Assembly: GCA_045637645.1 (NCBI GenBank)
Contig: JAZTZV010000106.1
Span: 1 to 55,132, forward strand
DNA from: RGIG1959 sp045637645
Lineage (GTDB): Bacteria > Bacillota > Clostridia > Oscillospirales > Acutalibacteraceae
Reading direction: 5' to 3'
Length of the DNA stretch: 55,132 nt
Numbering within the stretch: position 1 is the stretch's first letter; every line of letters begins with the position of its first letter. This document shows positions 8,089 to 15,610 of the stretch, in pieces. The notes beneath the pieces are model-generated. The model was not told where the DNA came from and made no database searches. It saw only the letters and a list, made by a program, of their open reading frames with translations. The translations under genes and the position numbers were made by a program.

Positions 8089-8945
8089 TCGTAGATGCTC
8101 CTGCGAAAATCAATTTGACGTTAAATATTGAAGGTGTGCGCGAAGACGGCTATCATTTGTTGTCGTCGGTGTTTCAGGCAATTTCGCTTTCGGATGTGGT
8201 TACACTTGAAACCGTCGAACAAAGCGGCATTGAACTGATGCTGTCCGATCCGTTGCTTCCTTGCGACGAACGCAACACTGCGTATCGCGCCGCCAAGCAG
8301 TTTTTTGATCATACAGGCATCGCTCCGTCTGTGCATATCCATGTTGAAAAACGCATCCCGCAGCAAGCGGGACTCGGCGGCGGATCGTCGGATGCGGCTG
8401 GTGTGCTTGTCGGTTTGAACGCGTTGTATGACGCGGGATTGTCGACGCAAACGTTGTGCATGCTCGGTGAACGTGTCGGTGCAGATGTGCCGTTTTGTAT
8501 CGTCGGTGCAACGGCAATGGTGACGGGAATCGGCGAATGTATCGAACCGATCACGCCGCTCGCACCGTGCTATCTTGTGGTTGCGAAACCGCAGGTGGGG
8601 GTATCGACCGCGCAGGCATATCGCGCTGTTGACAGTGTCGCAACAATTCCCGCCGATCAAGCGGCAATGTGCAATGCGATTGCTTGCGGCAATTTGTCGG
8701 TGGTCGGTTCGTTGTTATCCAATGCATTTGAGCAAGCGTTGGCGATTCCCGAGGTGGAGGATGTGCTTGCACGTATGCGTGCTTGTGCGCCGCTCGGTTG
8801 CATGATGAGCGGAAGCGGATCGGCAGTGTTTGCGATGTTTGACGATGAGCAAAGCGCTCGTGATTGTGCGCATAGTCTGGCTCCGTTTGTACATACTTAT
8901 GAGTGTGTTCCGCTGAACAGAGGCGCGGCTGTGATCGGAGGGTAA
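8079..8945 (+). CDS. ispE: 4-diphosphocytidyl-2-C-methyl-D-erythritol kinase
   Basis: 288 residues, usual IspE length. GHMP-kinase features are clear: PAKINLTL near the start, the ATP loop QAGLGGGSSDAAGVL (~residue 92) and the C-terminal MMSGSGSAVFAMF. It phosphorylates CDP-methylerythritol in the non-mevalonate (MEP) isoprenoid pathway, so the organism uses that pathway. ATG 8079 has GGAGG 8 bases upstream inside the aminotransferase end; the 10-base overlap implies translational coupling although the functions are unrelated. Confidence 0.96.
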   Translation: MQVIVDAPAKINLTLNIEGVREDGYHLLSSVFQAISLSDVVTLETVEQSGIELMLSDPLLPCDERNTAYRAAKQFFDHTGIAPSVHIHVEKRIPQQAGLGGGSSDAAGVLVGLNALYDAGLSTQTLCMLGERVGADVPFCIVGATAMVTGIGECIEPITPLAPCYLVVAKPQVGVSTAQAYRAVDSVATIPADQAAMCNAIACGNLSVVGSLLSNAFEQALAIPEVEDVLARMRACAPLGCMMSGSGSAVFAMFDDEQSARDCAHSLAPFVHTYECVPLNRGAAVIGG

Positions 8946-8951
8946 TGGTTC

Positions 8952-9659
8952 ATGTTTTACAATTGGTATATTCCTACGGATACCGTCTCGTTGGTACTGT
9001 ATGCATTGGCTATCATCATTGCCATTGCGTCGATTGCGCTTCAGGCCGGTGTTTCCAATACGTTTAAAAAATACAGTTCGGTTCTCAGTTATCGTGGGAT
9101 CACCGGTGCGCAAGCTGCCGAAATGGTGCTTCGCCAAAACGGTGTGTCCGTGTGCCGAATCGAAAGAATTGAAGGACATTTAACGGATCATTTTGATCCG
9201 CGGTCAAATGTGATCCGCTTGTCGAAAGCCGTATATGACAGTACAAGTGTCGCGGCAGTCGGTGTGGCGGCTCATGAAGCGGGACACGCTGTGCAATACG
9301 CAACAAATTATATTCCGATCAAGCTTCGTGCCGCAATTTTGCCCGCGGCTCAGATTGGTACGAATATGGGATGGATTTTGGCGATCCTCGGATTTGCTTT
9401 CTCGTTTCAGCCGCTTGTCTACGTCGGTATCGTATTGTTTTCGGCGACTACGCTGTTTCATTTGATCACGCTGCCGGTTGAGTTGAACGCCAGCCGTCGC
9501 GCATTGCAGGCCGTCGGTCAACCCGGTATGCTTTCCGAGGATGAAAAAGCGGGTGCACGCAAGGTGCTGACCATGGCGGCGATGACGTATGTTGCGGCAC
9601 TTGCGGCTTCAGTTGTGCAGTTGCTTCGCTTAATCGCCAACGCTAACCGTCGGCGCTGA
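8952..9659 (+). CDS. Membrane zinc metallopeptidase, YugP family
   Basis: 235 residues. An N-terminal hydrophobic segment (~8-30), a cytoplasm- or membrane-proximal region with the zinc-binding HEAGHAVQ (~residue 113), and further hydrophobic segments after ~130 (two or three spans). This matches the YugP-type neutral zinc metallopeptidase family, about 225-235 residues, whose substrate is unknown. Its start is 6 bases after the ispE stop with a GGAGGG site in the ispE end, so it is in the same transcript. Confidence 0.9.
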   Translation: MFYNWYIPTDTVSLVLYALAIIIAIASIALQAGVSNTFKKYSSVLSYRGITGAQAAEMVLRQNGVSVCRIERIEGHLTDHFDPRSNVIRLSKAVYDSTSVAAVGVAAHEAGHAVQYATNYIPIKLRAAILPAAQIGTNMGWILAILGFAFSFQPLVYVGIVLFSATTLFHLITLPVELNASRRALQAVGQPGMLSEDEKAGARKVLTMAAMTYVAALAASVVQLLRLIANANRRR

Positions 9660-9689
9660 ATATACGATCTTCAAGGAGCATAAACGACT

Positions 9690-10181
9690 ATGTCAACGGT
9701 ACAAAAAGTACGTTATATGACGGCTGTGGTGTTGGCTGTTTTGGCGTGTGGCTTCTTCATGGAAGGTGAGATACTCATCGGAATTGTTTGTGCATTGAGT
9801 GCTGTCTCGCTCCTTCCGTTGTTGTATCAATTGTTGATGATTCGTTCGAATGAAGTGCAAGTGTTGTCACCGCTTGTGTTGATGTTGACAACCTTGTTTC
9901 TGTTTTATGTGTTCAAATCCATTCCGCCACCGTATGATGCGCCTTTCAAAACAACCTATCATGAATATGTCGCGCAAACGACCGTAACAACTTCGGAGTC
10001 GACTGCTACCACTCAAACCACGCAACCGAGTACTTATGCGGGAGAAACCGTGTATCGTACGCCAAGCGGCAAACGCTATCACGTTGACGCGTTTTGCGGC
10101 GGTGAACATGCGTACGAAGTGACCGTTGAGGAAGCGACCGAAGCGGACTTGACGCCGTGTAAACGCTGTGTTGGAGAATAG
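9690..10181 (+). CDS. Small membrane protein with C-terminal Cys-containing domain
   Basis: 163 residues: two close hydrophobic segments in the first ~75 residues, a Thr/Ser-rich linker (~90-118), then a ~40-residue domain beginning YRTPSGKRYHVDAFC and ending TPCKRCVGE. The H-x3-C and C-x2-C pattern may hold a metal. Such TPSGxxYH...C...CxxC modules occur at the ends of various secreted or membrane proteins; I know of no assigned function. AAGGAG precedes ATG 9690. It ends 13 bases before the leuA promoter. Confidence 0.75.
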   Translation: MSTVQKVRYMTAVVLAVLACGFFMEGEILIGIVCALSAVSLLPLLYQLLMIRSNEVQVLSPLVLMLTTLFLFYVFKSIPPPYDAPFKTTYHEYVAQTTVTTSESTATTQTTQPSTYAGETVYRTPSGKRYHVDAFCGGEHAYEVTVEEATEADLTPCKRCVGE

Positions 10182-10194
10182 TGCGATTTAAGTC

Positions 10195-10223
10195 TTGACA
10201 AACCATTTTCTATCGCGTATAAT
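10195..10223 (+). promoter_or_regulatory. Promoter of the leuA T-box leader
   Basis: TTGACA (10195-10200), 17-base spacer, TATAAT (10218-10223). Transcription would begin near 10230, giving a ~305-base leader before leuA. Confidence 0.92.
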
Positions 10224-10229
10224 AATGGA

Positions 10230-10510
10230 TAATCAATTACATTCGTTTTCGAAAAGACTGCGAAGGGAATAAGACGAAAGCAGACAGGCAAAGAGAGCCG
10301 ACGGTTGGTGTGAGTCGGTGTTGTCGCTTCTCGTGTATAGCTCATCCCGGAGTTGTCCGTCCGAGCCGAAAGGGGAGGGCGGAACGGTTGGTCGCGTTAA
10401 AGACCGAAGCCTTGTTTGAGGCGGAGGGGCGCTTGAAAAGCGCCTGAATGTGGGTGGTACCACGTGCGATTTTGTCGCTCGTCCCTGTCTTTCGGGGACG
10501 AGCGTTTTTG
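10230..10510 (+). promoter_or_regulatory. T-box leader, tRNA-Leu responsive, controlling leuA-leuB
   Basis: This gene-free stretch (10182-10536) is a T-box. Seen: the long stem I region with its distal GGTGTGAGTC-type loop; a specifier-loop candidate CTC (10341-10343, Leu) followed by ATCCCGGAG; and the T-box core GGGTGGTACCACG with the UGGU bulge at 10455-10458 that pairs with an NCCA end carrying discriminator A. The core overlaps an antiterminator that competes with the terminator at 10476-10509. Uncharged tRNA-Leu should favour read-through into leuA. The CTC assignment rests on position and on the downstream gene. Confidence 0.92.
10476..10509 (+). terminator. T-box regulatory terminator
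   Basis: Stem CGCTCGTCCC / GGGACGAGCG followed by T5, immediately after the T-box core; the attenuating terminator of the leader. Confidence 0.92.
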
Positions 10511-10536
10511 TTTAGTTTGAAAGGAGTTCCGTTGTT

Positions 10537-12237
10537 ATGTTAAAACCCTCTTTCCAAAAATACCGTCCGTTTGAGCAGATCGATCTGCCCGACCGCGAAT
10601 GGCCGACCAAAGTGATCGATAAAGCCCCGATTTGGTGTAGCGTCGACCTGCGCGACGGCAATCAAGCGTTGATCAATCCGATGAACTTGGAACAAAAGCT
10701 TGAGTTTTTCAAAGCGCTCTGCGATATGGGCTTTAAAGAGATTGAAGTTGGTTTCCCGTCGGCTTCCGAAACGGAATATGAGATCTGCCGTGAGTTGATC
10801 GAAGGCGGTCACATCCCCGATGACGTCACGATCCAAGTGCTCGTGCAAGCGCGCGAACATCTGATTCGCAAAACTTTTGAAGCAATTCGCGGTGCCAAAA
10901 ACGTTATCATCCACTTCTACAACTCCACCTCCACGCTCCAACGCAAAGTGGTGTTTAAAAAAGATATGGCGGGTATTATCGATATCGCGGTCGAAGGCGC
11001 GAAATTGATTCGTGAGCTTGCCGAAAGCTATGACGGCGACACCAACATTCGCTTTGAATATTCTCCCGAGAGCTTTTCGGGTACCGAAATGGATTATGCG
11101 GTGGAGATTTGTGCGCGCGTGATGGAAACGCTCGGCAGCACCAAAGAAAACCCCGTGATCCTTAACCTTCCCAACACAGTCGAAATGTGTACTGCCAACA
11201 CGCACGCAGATCAAATTGAATATTTCATTAAACACCTCCCGAACCGCGAAGCGGCCATCATCAGCTTGCATCCGCACAATGATCGCGGCACAGGTGTTGC
11301 GGCGGCGGAACTCGGCTTGTTGGCGGGGGCCGATCGCGTGGAAGGTACACTCTTCGGCAACGGTGAACGTACAGGTAACCTTGATATCGTAACAATGGGT
11401 CTGAATATGTTCACGCAAGGTGTTGATCCGAAACTGAATTTCCATGATCTTCCGAAATATCGTGATTTGTTCGAACGTTGCACCGGTATGCGCATCGGCG
11501 AACGTCAGCCGTATGTCGGACAATTGGTGTTCACGGCGTTCTCGGGTTCTCACCAAGATGCCATCAATAAGGGTCAAGATTACATGGAGAATTCCGGCAC
11601 GGAATATTGGGAGATCCCGTATCTGCCCATCGATCCTGCCGATGTCGGCCGCGAATACGAACCCATCATCCGCATCAATTCCCAGTCGGGCAAAGGCGGC
11701 GCGGCGTACATTATGCAACACAACTTCGGCTATCATCTTCCGAAGGATATGCACGTGGAGTTCGGTGCGCTCGTGAAAGCGGCTTGTGACGAAGCGGGTC
11801 GCGAGATCACACCCGAGGAAGTGTACACGGTGTTCGAAGGCGAATATCGTAAGGCACCCAAGACCTACGAGCTTCATGCATGCCGCTTTGTCGACAGTGA
11901 GCACATCAACGAGGAAACCGGCGAACACGATGTGCATTTCACGGGTTCGATTTTGGTTGGAGGCAAAGAAGTGGAAGTGGAAGCGGTCGGTAACGGCCCG
12001 CTTGATGCGTTCTTCAACGCGTTGCCGCAAGTCGGACTCAACGGTTTTGAATTTATGGCATATCACGAGCACGCGATCTCGGCGGGTTCGGACTCCAAGG
12101 CGGTGGCGTACATCCGTCTTCGCCGCCCGAACGGCAAACCGATCTACGGTGTCGGTGTCTCGCGTAGCATCAACCGCGCATCTGTTAAGGGTGTGCTCAA
12201 TGCGATCAACAGAAGCGTAAAAGAGGAGAATGTGTAA
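10537..12237 (+). CDS. leuA: 2-isopropylmalate synthase
   Basis: First committed step of leucine synthesis: condensation of acetyl-CoA with 2-oxoisovalerate. 566 residues, the longer LeuA class. The TIM-barrel has the metal Asp in DLRDGNQ (~residue 38), the HPHND metal ligands (~247-251) and GNGERTGN; the C-terminal ~130 residues form the LeuA allosteric domain that senses leucine. AAAGGAG precedes ATG 10537. The stop TAA shares its last base with the leuB ATG. Expression is set by the T-box, adding transcription control to feedback control of the enzyme. leuC and leuD are not in the window. Confidence 0.97.
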   Translation: MLKPSFQKYRPFEQIDLPDREWPTKVIDKAPIWCSVDLRDGNQALINPMNLEQKLEFFKALCDMGFKEIEVGFPSASETEYEICRELIEGGHIPDDVTIQVLVQAREHLIRKTFEAIRGAKNVIIHFYNSTSTLQRKVVFKKDMAGIIDIAVEGAKLIRELAESYDGDTNIRFEYSPESFSGTEMDYAVEICARVMETLGSTKENPVILNLPNTVEMCTANTHADQIEYFIKHLPNREAAIISLHPHNDRGTGVAAAELGLLAGADRVEGTLFGNGERTGNLDIVTMGLNMFTQGVDPKLNFHDLPKYRDLFERCTGMRIGERQPYVGQLVFTAFSGSHQDAINKGQDYMENSGTEYWEIPYLPIDPADVGREYEPIIRINSQSGKGGAAYIMQHNFGYHLPKDMHVEFGALVKAACDEAGREITPEEVYTVFEGEYRKAPKTYELHACRFVDSEHINEETGEHDVHFTGSILVGGKEVEVEAVGNGPLDAFFNALPQVGLNGFEFMAYHEHAISAGSDSKAVAYIRLRRPNGKPIYGVGVSRSINRASVKGVLNAINRSVKEENV

Positions 12238-13310
12238 TGAATACTTATAAAATTACGTTGCTCAAAGGCGACGGCATCGGCCCCGAAATCGTTAACCAAG
12301 CGGTGAAAGTGCTTGACGCTGTCGGTGAAAAGTTTGATTTTACCGTGGAATATACCGATGCATTGATCGGCGGTGCCGCCATCGATGCGACGGGCGAACC
12401 CCTTCCGCAAGCGACGATCGATGCGTGCCTCGCGTCCGATGCGGTGCTTCTCGGTGCTGTCGGCGGTTACAAATGGGACGGTCTTTCGGGCAAGCAACGC
12501 CCCGAAGCAGGTCTGCTTGGAATTCGTGCGGCTCTCGGTTTGTTTGCAAACCTGCGTCCTGCGAAGATTTACGGCCCGCTTAAAAGCGCATGCCCGCTTC
12601 GCCCCGATATCATCGGCGACAGCATGGATATCATGGTTGTGCGCGAGTTGACGGGCGGTATCTATTTCGGTGAACGCGGCCGCACGATGAAAGACGGCGT
12701 TGAAGGCGCGTATGACACCGAGTATTATTCCAAACCCGAAGTGGTGCGTATCGCGAAAGTAGCATTTGAAACCGCGATGAAGCGCGGCGGCAAGCTCCAC
12801 AGTATTGATAAAGCAAACGTGCTGGAAAGCTCTCGCTTGTGGCGTGAAACCGTCAATGAAATGGCGAAGGATTACCCCGATGTCGAGGTCAATCATCTGT
12901 ACATCGACAATGCCGCGATGCAACTGGTTCGCAACCCGAAGCAATTTGACGTCATGGTGACTTCGAACATCTTCGGTGATATCCTGTCGGATGAAGCTTC
13001 GCAGATCGCGGGTTCGATCGGCATGCTGGCGTCTGCGTCGCTCGGCGAAGGTACGCGCGGTTTGTATGAGCCGATCCACGGCTCCGCTCCCGACATTGCG
13101 GGTCAAAACATTGCCAACCCCTTGGCGACCATTTTGTCCGTTGCGATGATGCTTCGTTATTCCTTGAACGAGGACGCCGCGGCAGATGCAATCGAAAAGG
13201 CGGTCGAGGTCGTTCTTGAAAACGGTCTGCGTACCCCCGATATCTACACCGAAGGCACCACCAAAATCGGCACCGACGCGATGGGCGACGCGGTTGCCGC
13301 TGCACTGTAA
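12237..13310 (+). CDS. leuB: 3-isopropylmalate dehydrogenase
   Basis: 357 residues. Oxidative decarboxylation of 3-isopropylmalate to 2-oxoisocaproate with NAD+. Family marks: LLKGDGIGPEIV at the N-terminus, the metal-binding Asp in SDEASQIAGSIGM, and the NAD-binding GLYEPIHGSAPDIAG. The ATG overlaps the leuA stop by one base (TAATG), with GAGGAG in the leuA end, so translation is coupled. Ends just before a terminator, making leuAB a two-gene operon under the T-box. Confidence 0.97.
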   Translation: MNTYKITLLKGDGIGPEIVNQAVKVLDAVGEKFDFTVEYTDALIGGAAIDATGEPLPQATIDACLASDAVLLGAVGGYKWDGLSGKQRPEAGLLGIRAALGLFANLRPAKIYGPLKSACPLRPDIIGDSMDIMVVRELTGGIYFGERGRTMKDGVEGAYDTEYYSKPEVVRIAKVAFETAMKRGGKLHSIDKANVLESSRLWRETVNEMAKDYPDVEVNHLYIDNAAMQLVRNPKQFDVMVTSNIFGDILSDEASQIAGSIGMLASASLGEGTRGLYEPIHGSAPDIAGQNIANPLATILSVAMMLRYSLNEDAAADAIEKAVEVVLENGLRTPDIYTEGTTKIGTDAMGDAVAAAL

Positions 13311-13328
13311 GAATCCCCACCAAAAAGA

Positions 13329-13353
13329 CACCGCATTTTGCGGTGGCTTTTTT
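13329..13353 (+). terminator. Terminator after leuB
   Basis: Stem CACCGCA / TGCGGTG with a short T loop, followed by GC and T7. Confidence 0.88.
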
Positions 13354-13401
13354 TCACCTTATCGGATTTTTTGCGTACAGTAAACAGTAGGGGGAATGTG
13401 T

Positions 13402-14070
13402 ATGAAAAAGCGCCGACTGTCATTCCGAAGGCTCTGCCTTACAATAACGTTGATCGTGGTGATTTTGCTGGCGTTTGTGACAGCACAGTATCGTCCTTTG
13501 ATGATGGATTCTGCGTGTAATTTGGCGCGCAATACCGCCACGACCGTGATCAATCAAACTGTCTGTGATATGCTGGAAGATGAAAATGTACAATACGAAC
13601 AGTTGATCCATGTGACCTATGATTCGGACGGAGCGGTGCGCACCTTGCAAGCGAACGCTACCAACATTAACCGAATTAAAGCAGAAACGGTGTTAAGAGT
13701 GCAACATGCGTTTAACAAACATGCGATACAATCTGTCGGCGTACCGCTTGGAACCTTAAGCGGTATCACATCTTTTTCGGGAAAGGGCCCTTCGATTCGT
13801 TGTCGGTCACTTTTAACGGCTTTGCCGAGCGTGAAACTGGAATACCATTTTGACGGCGCCGGTATCAATCAAACCCTACACAGCATCATCATGACGGTAA
13901 CGGTGCCGCTCTCGGTTACATTGCCGTTGCAGGATCGGGAAATTGAGGTAAAAGCATCCTTTATGATCGGCGAAACCATTCTTGTCGGTGAAGTACCGGA
14001 TTCCTATACAAATGTGATCAGCGATCCTGAAGTGGCGGACGACATTTTCAATTACGGCGATATCGGATAA
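13402..14070 (+). CDS. yunB: Sporulation protein YunB
   Basis: 222 residues, one N-terminal membrane anchor (~12-30) and an extracytoplasmic domain. Family marks are seen: NTATTVINQTV, the LQANATNINRIK stretch, GVPLGTLSG...SGKGPSI, and AGINQTLHSI with a final GETILVGEVPDSY. YunB is made in the mother cell during Bacillus sporulation and is kept in spore-forming Clostridia; its exact role is unclear. ATG 13402 is chosen because AGGGGG ends 7 bases upstream; ATG 13396 is too close. Stands alone between the leuB terminator and the ddh promoter. Supports a spore-forming host. Confidence 0.88.
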   Translation: MKKRRLSFRRLCLTITLIVVILLAFVTAQYRPLMMDSACNLARNTATTVINQTVCDMLEDENVQYEQLIHVTYDSDGAVRTLQANATNINRIKAETVLRVQHAFNKHAIQSVGVPLGTLSGITSFSGKGPSIRCRSLLTALPSVKLEYHFDGAGINQTLHSIIMTVTVPLSVTLPLQDREIEVKASFMIGETILVGEVPDSYTNVISDPEVADDIFNYGDIG

Positions 14071-14166
14071 AATGAAATTTATACAATGCTTTCGTGCAAA
14101 AAAATCAACAATTCACGCAATATTCTCGGAATCTATTTGTAAAATGATGAATAACGCAAAAAACAG

Positions 14167-14195
14167 TTGCAAAACGGCCGCCTGTGTGGCATAAT
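14167..14195 (+). promoter_or_regulatory. Promoter of ddh
   Basis: TTGCAA (14167-14172), 17-base spacer, extended -10 TGG-CATAAT (14190-14195). Confidence 0.78.
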
Positions 14196-14227
14196 AAATG
14201 CATACCAAACGAAAGGGTATGAAAAGA

Positions 14228-15208
14228 ATGAAGATTGCGATTTACGGTTACGGCAATCTCGGCAAAGGTGTCGAGTGTGCTGTGAAACAAAATAGTGATA
14301 TGACCTTGTTCGGCGTGTTTACGCGCCGTGATCCTTCGACGGTTTCGACTGTGTTTGCGGATACAAACGTGTATCATACCGACGACATTGCACAATATAA
14401 AAACGATATTGACGTGCTGATCATTTGCGGCGGCAGTGCGACCGATCTGCCCGAAATGACACCCGCGCTCGCCAAACAATTCAATGTGGTCGACAGCTTT
14501 GACACCCACGCCGACATTCCTGTGCATTTTGCGCGTGTGGATGCCGCGGCGAAAGAAGCGGGTACCACGGCGGCGATCTCGGTCGGCTGGGATCCCGGCA
14601 TGTTCTCACTCAATCGCCTGTATGCGAGCGCGGTGCTTCCCGATGGCAAGGATTATACTTTTTGGGGTAAAGGTGTCAGCCAAGGTCACTCCGACGCGAT
14701 TCGTCGCATTGAAGGCGTTGCGGATGCCCGCCAATATACTTGCCCTGTGGAAGCGGCTCTCGACGCTGTGAGAAGCGGCTCGAATCCCGAGTTGTCCACT
14801 CGCGAAAAGCACACGCGTCTTTGCTATGTGGTGGCAAAGGAAGGTGCGGATCTCGCGCGTATCGAAAACGAGATCAAAACCATGCCGAAATATTTCGCGG
14901 ATTACGACACCACTGTGTGTTTCATTTCTCAAGAAGAACTTGATCGCGATCATAAAGGCATCCCGCACGGTGGCTTCGTGATTCGCACGGGTAAAACAGG
15001 TAAAGATTGCGAACACAATCATGTGATTGAGTACAGCTTGAAGTTGGATTCCAACCCTGAATTCACCGCCAGTGTGCTGGTTGCTTACGCTCGTGCGGTG
15101 TATCGCCTCAATGCGCGCGGCGACTTCGGTTGCAAAACCGTTTTTGATATTGCGCCTGTGGATCTTTGTGCGCAAACTCCCGAGGAGTTGCGTGCACATA
15201 TGCTGTGA
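14228..15208 (+). CDS. ddh: meso-Diaminopimelate dehydrogenase
   Basis: 326 residues from ATG 14228, the usual length. NADP-dependent reductive amination of tetrahydrodipicolinate to meso-diaminopimelate in one step, feeding lysine and peptidoglycan. The Rossmann loop GYGNLGKG opens the protein; SVGWDPGMFSLNRL and FWGKGVSQGHSDAIRR are the substrate-binding signatures of this family, and the C-terminal dimerisation part is complete. In-frame ATGs at 14198 and 14219 are alternatives; 14228 fits the family start and has AAAGGG 10 bases upstream. Single-gene unit with its own promoter and terminator. Confidence 0.96.
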   Translation: MKIAIYGYGNLGKGVECAVKQNSDMTLFGVFTRRDPSTVSTVFADTNVYHTDDIAQYKNDIDVLIICGGSATDLPEMTPALAKQFNVVDSFDTHADIPVHFARVDAAAKEAGTTAAISVGWDPGMFSLNRLYASAVLPDGKDYTFWGKGVSQGHSDAIRRIEGVADARQYTCPVEAALDAVRSGSNPELSTREKHTRLCYVVAKEGADLARIENEIKTMPKYFADYDTTVCFISQEELDRDHKGIPHGGFVIRTGKTGKDCEHNHVIEYSLKLDSNPEFTASVLVAYARAVYRLNARGDFGCKTVFDIAPVDLCAQTPEELRAHML

Positions 15209-15213
15209 TTTGG

Positions 15214-15246
15214 AAAACTCGCTTGTTTGCCGCAAGCGAGTTTTTT
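15214..15246 (+). terminator. Terminator after ddh
   Basis: Stem AAACTCGCTTG / CAAGCGAGTTT followed by T-rich sequence. Confidence 0.92.
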
Positions 15247-15251
15247 CGCAC

Positions 15252-15281
15252 TTGACACAATACCCCTAGGGGGTATATAAT
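15252..15281 (+). promoter_or_regulatory. Copper-operon promoter with CsoR operator in the spacer
   Basis: TTGACA (15252-15257), 18-base spacer, TATAAT (15276-15281). The spacer holds the palindrome ATACCCCTAGGGGGTAT (15260-15276), of the TACCCC-GGGGTA type bound by CsoR. A bound repressor would cover the space between both promoter boxes. Confidence 0.92.
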
Positions 15282-15303
15282 GGAGCTGTAAGGAGGGATT
15301 CGT

Positions 15304-15600
15304 ATGCCTTGTGAATTTTGTCATGCCAACAAATCGCGTGACGACGAAGAAAAGACCGCGTTGATTCATCGCTTGAATCGGATCGAAGGACAAATTCGCG
15401 GAATCAAAGGGATGGTCGAAAAAGATGCCTATTGTATCGATATTTTGATGCAAGTGTCGGCGGCAAGTGCGGCGTTGAATGCGTTTTCGAAGGAACTGCT
15501 TGCGGGACATATTCGCACGTGTGTTGCCAATGATATTCGAGCAGGCAACGAAGAAACCGTAGAGGAATTGGTTACGACACTTCAGAAGCTGATGAAATGA
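15304..15600 (+). CDS. csoR: Copper-sensing CsoR-family repressor
   Basis: 98-residue all-helical DUF156 protein. The Cu(I) ligand set C44, H69, C73 has the same spacing (25 and 4) as the known CsoR C-H-C site, and the conserved RLNRIEGQIRGIKGMV helix is present. An extra CEFC pair precedes at residues 3-6. Copper binding should release the operator seen 28-44 bases upstream of the start. It lies 10 bases before copA in the same operon, so it represses itself and copA. A strong AAGGAGGG site precedes ATG 15304. Confidence 0.94.
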   Translation: MPCEFCHANKSRDDEEKTALIHRLNRIEGQIRGIKGMVEKDAYCIDILMQVSAASAALNAFSKELLAGHIRTCVANDIRAGNEETVEELVTTLQKLMK

Positions 15601-15610
15601 GGTGTGATGT

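Noticed and set aside
10540..12072. A 510-codon open frame on the minus strand
   Set aside because: Antisense of leuA; leuA is certain by motifs and length.
13374..13381. A sigma-E-like -10 box before yunB
   Set aside because: CGTACAGT fits partly, but no -35 match is seen and the start would fall on the ribosome site.
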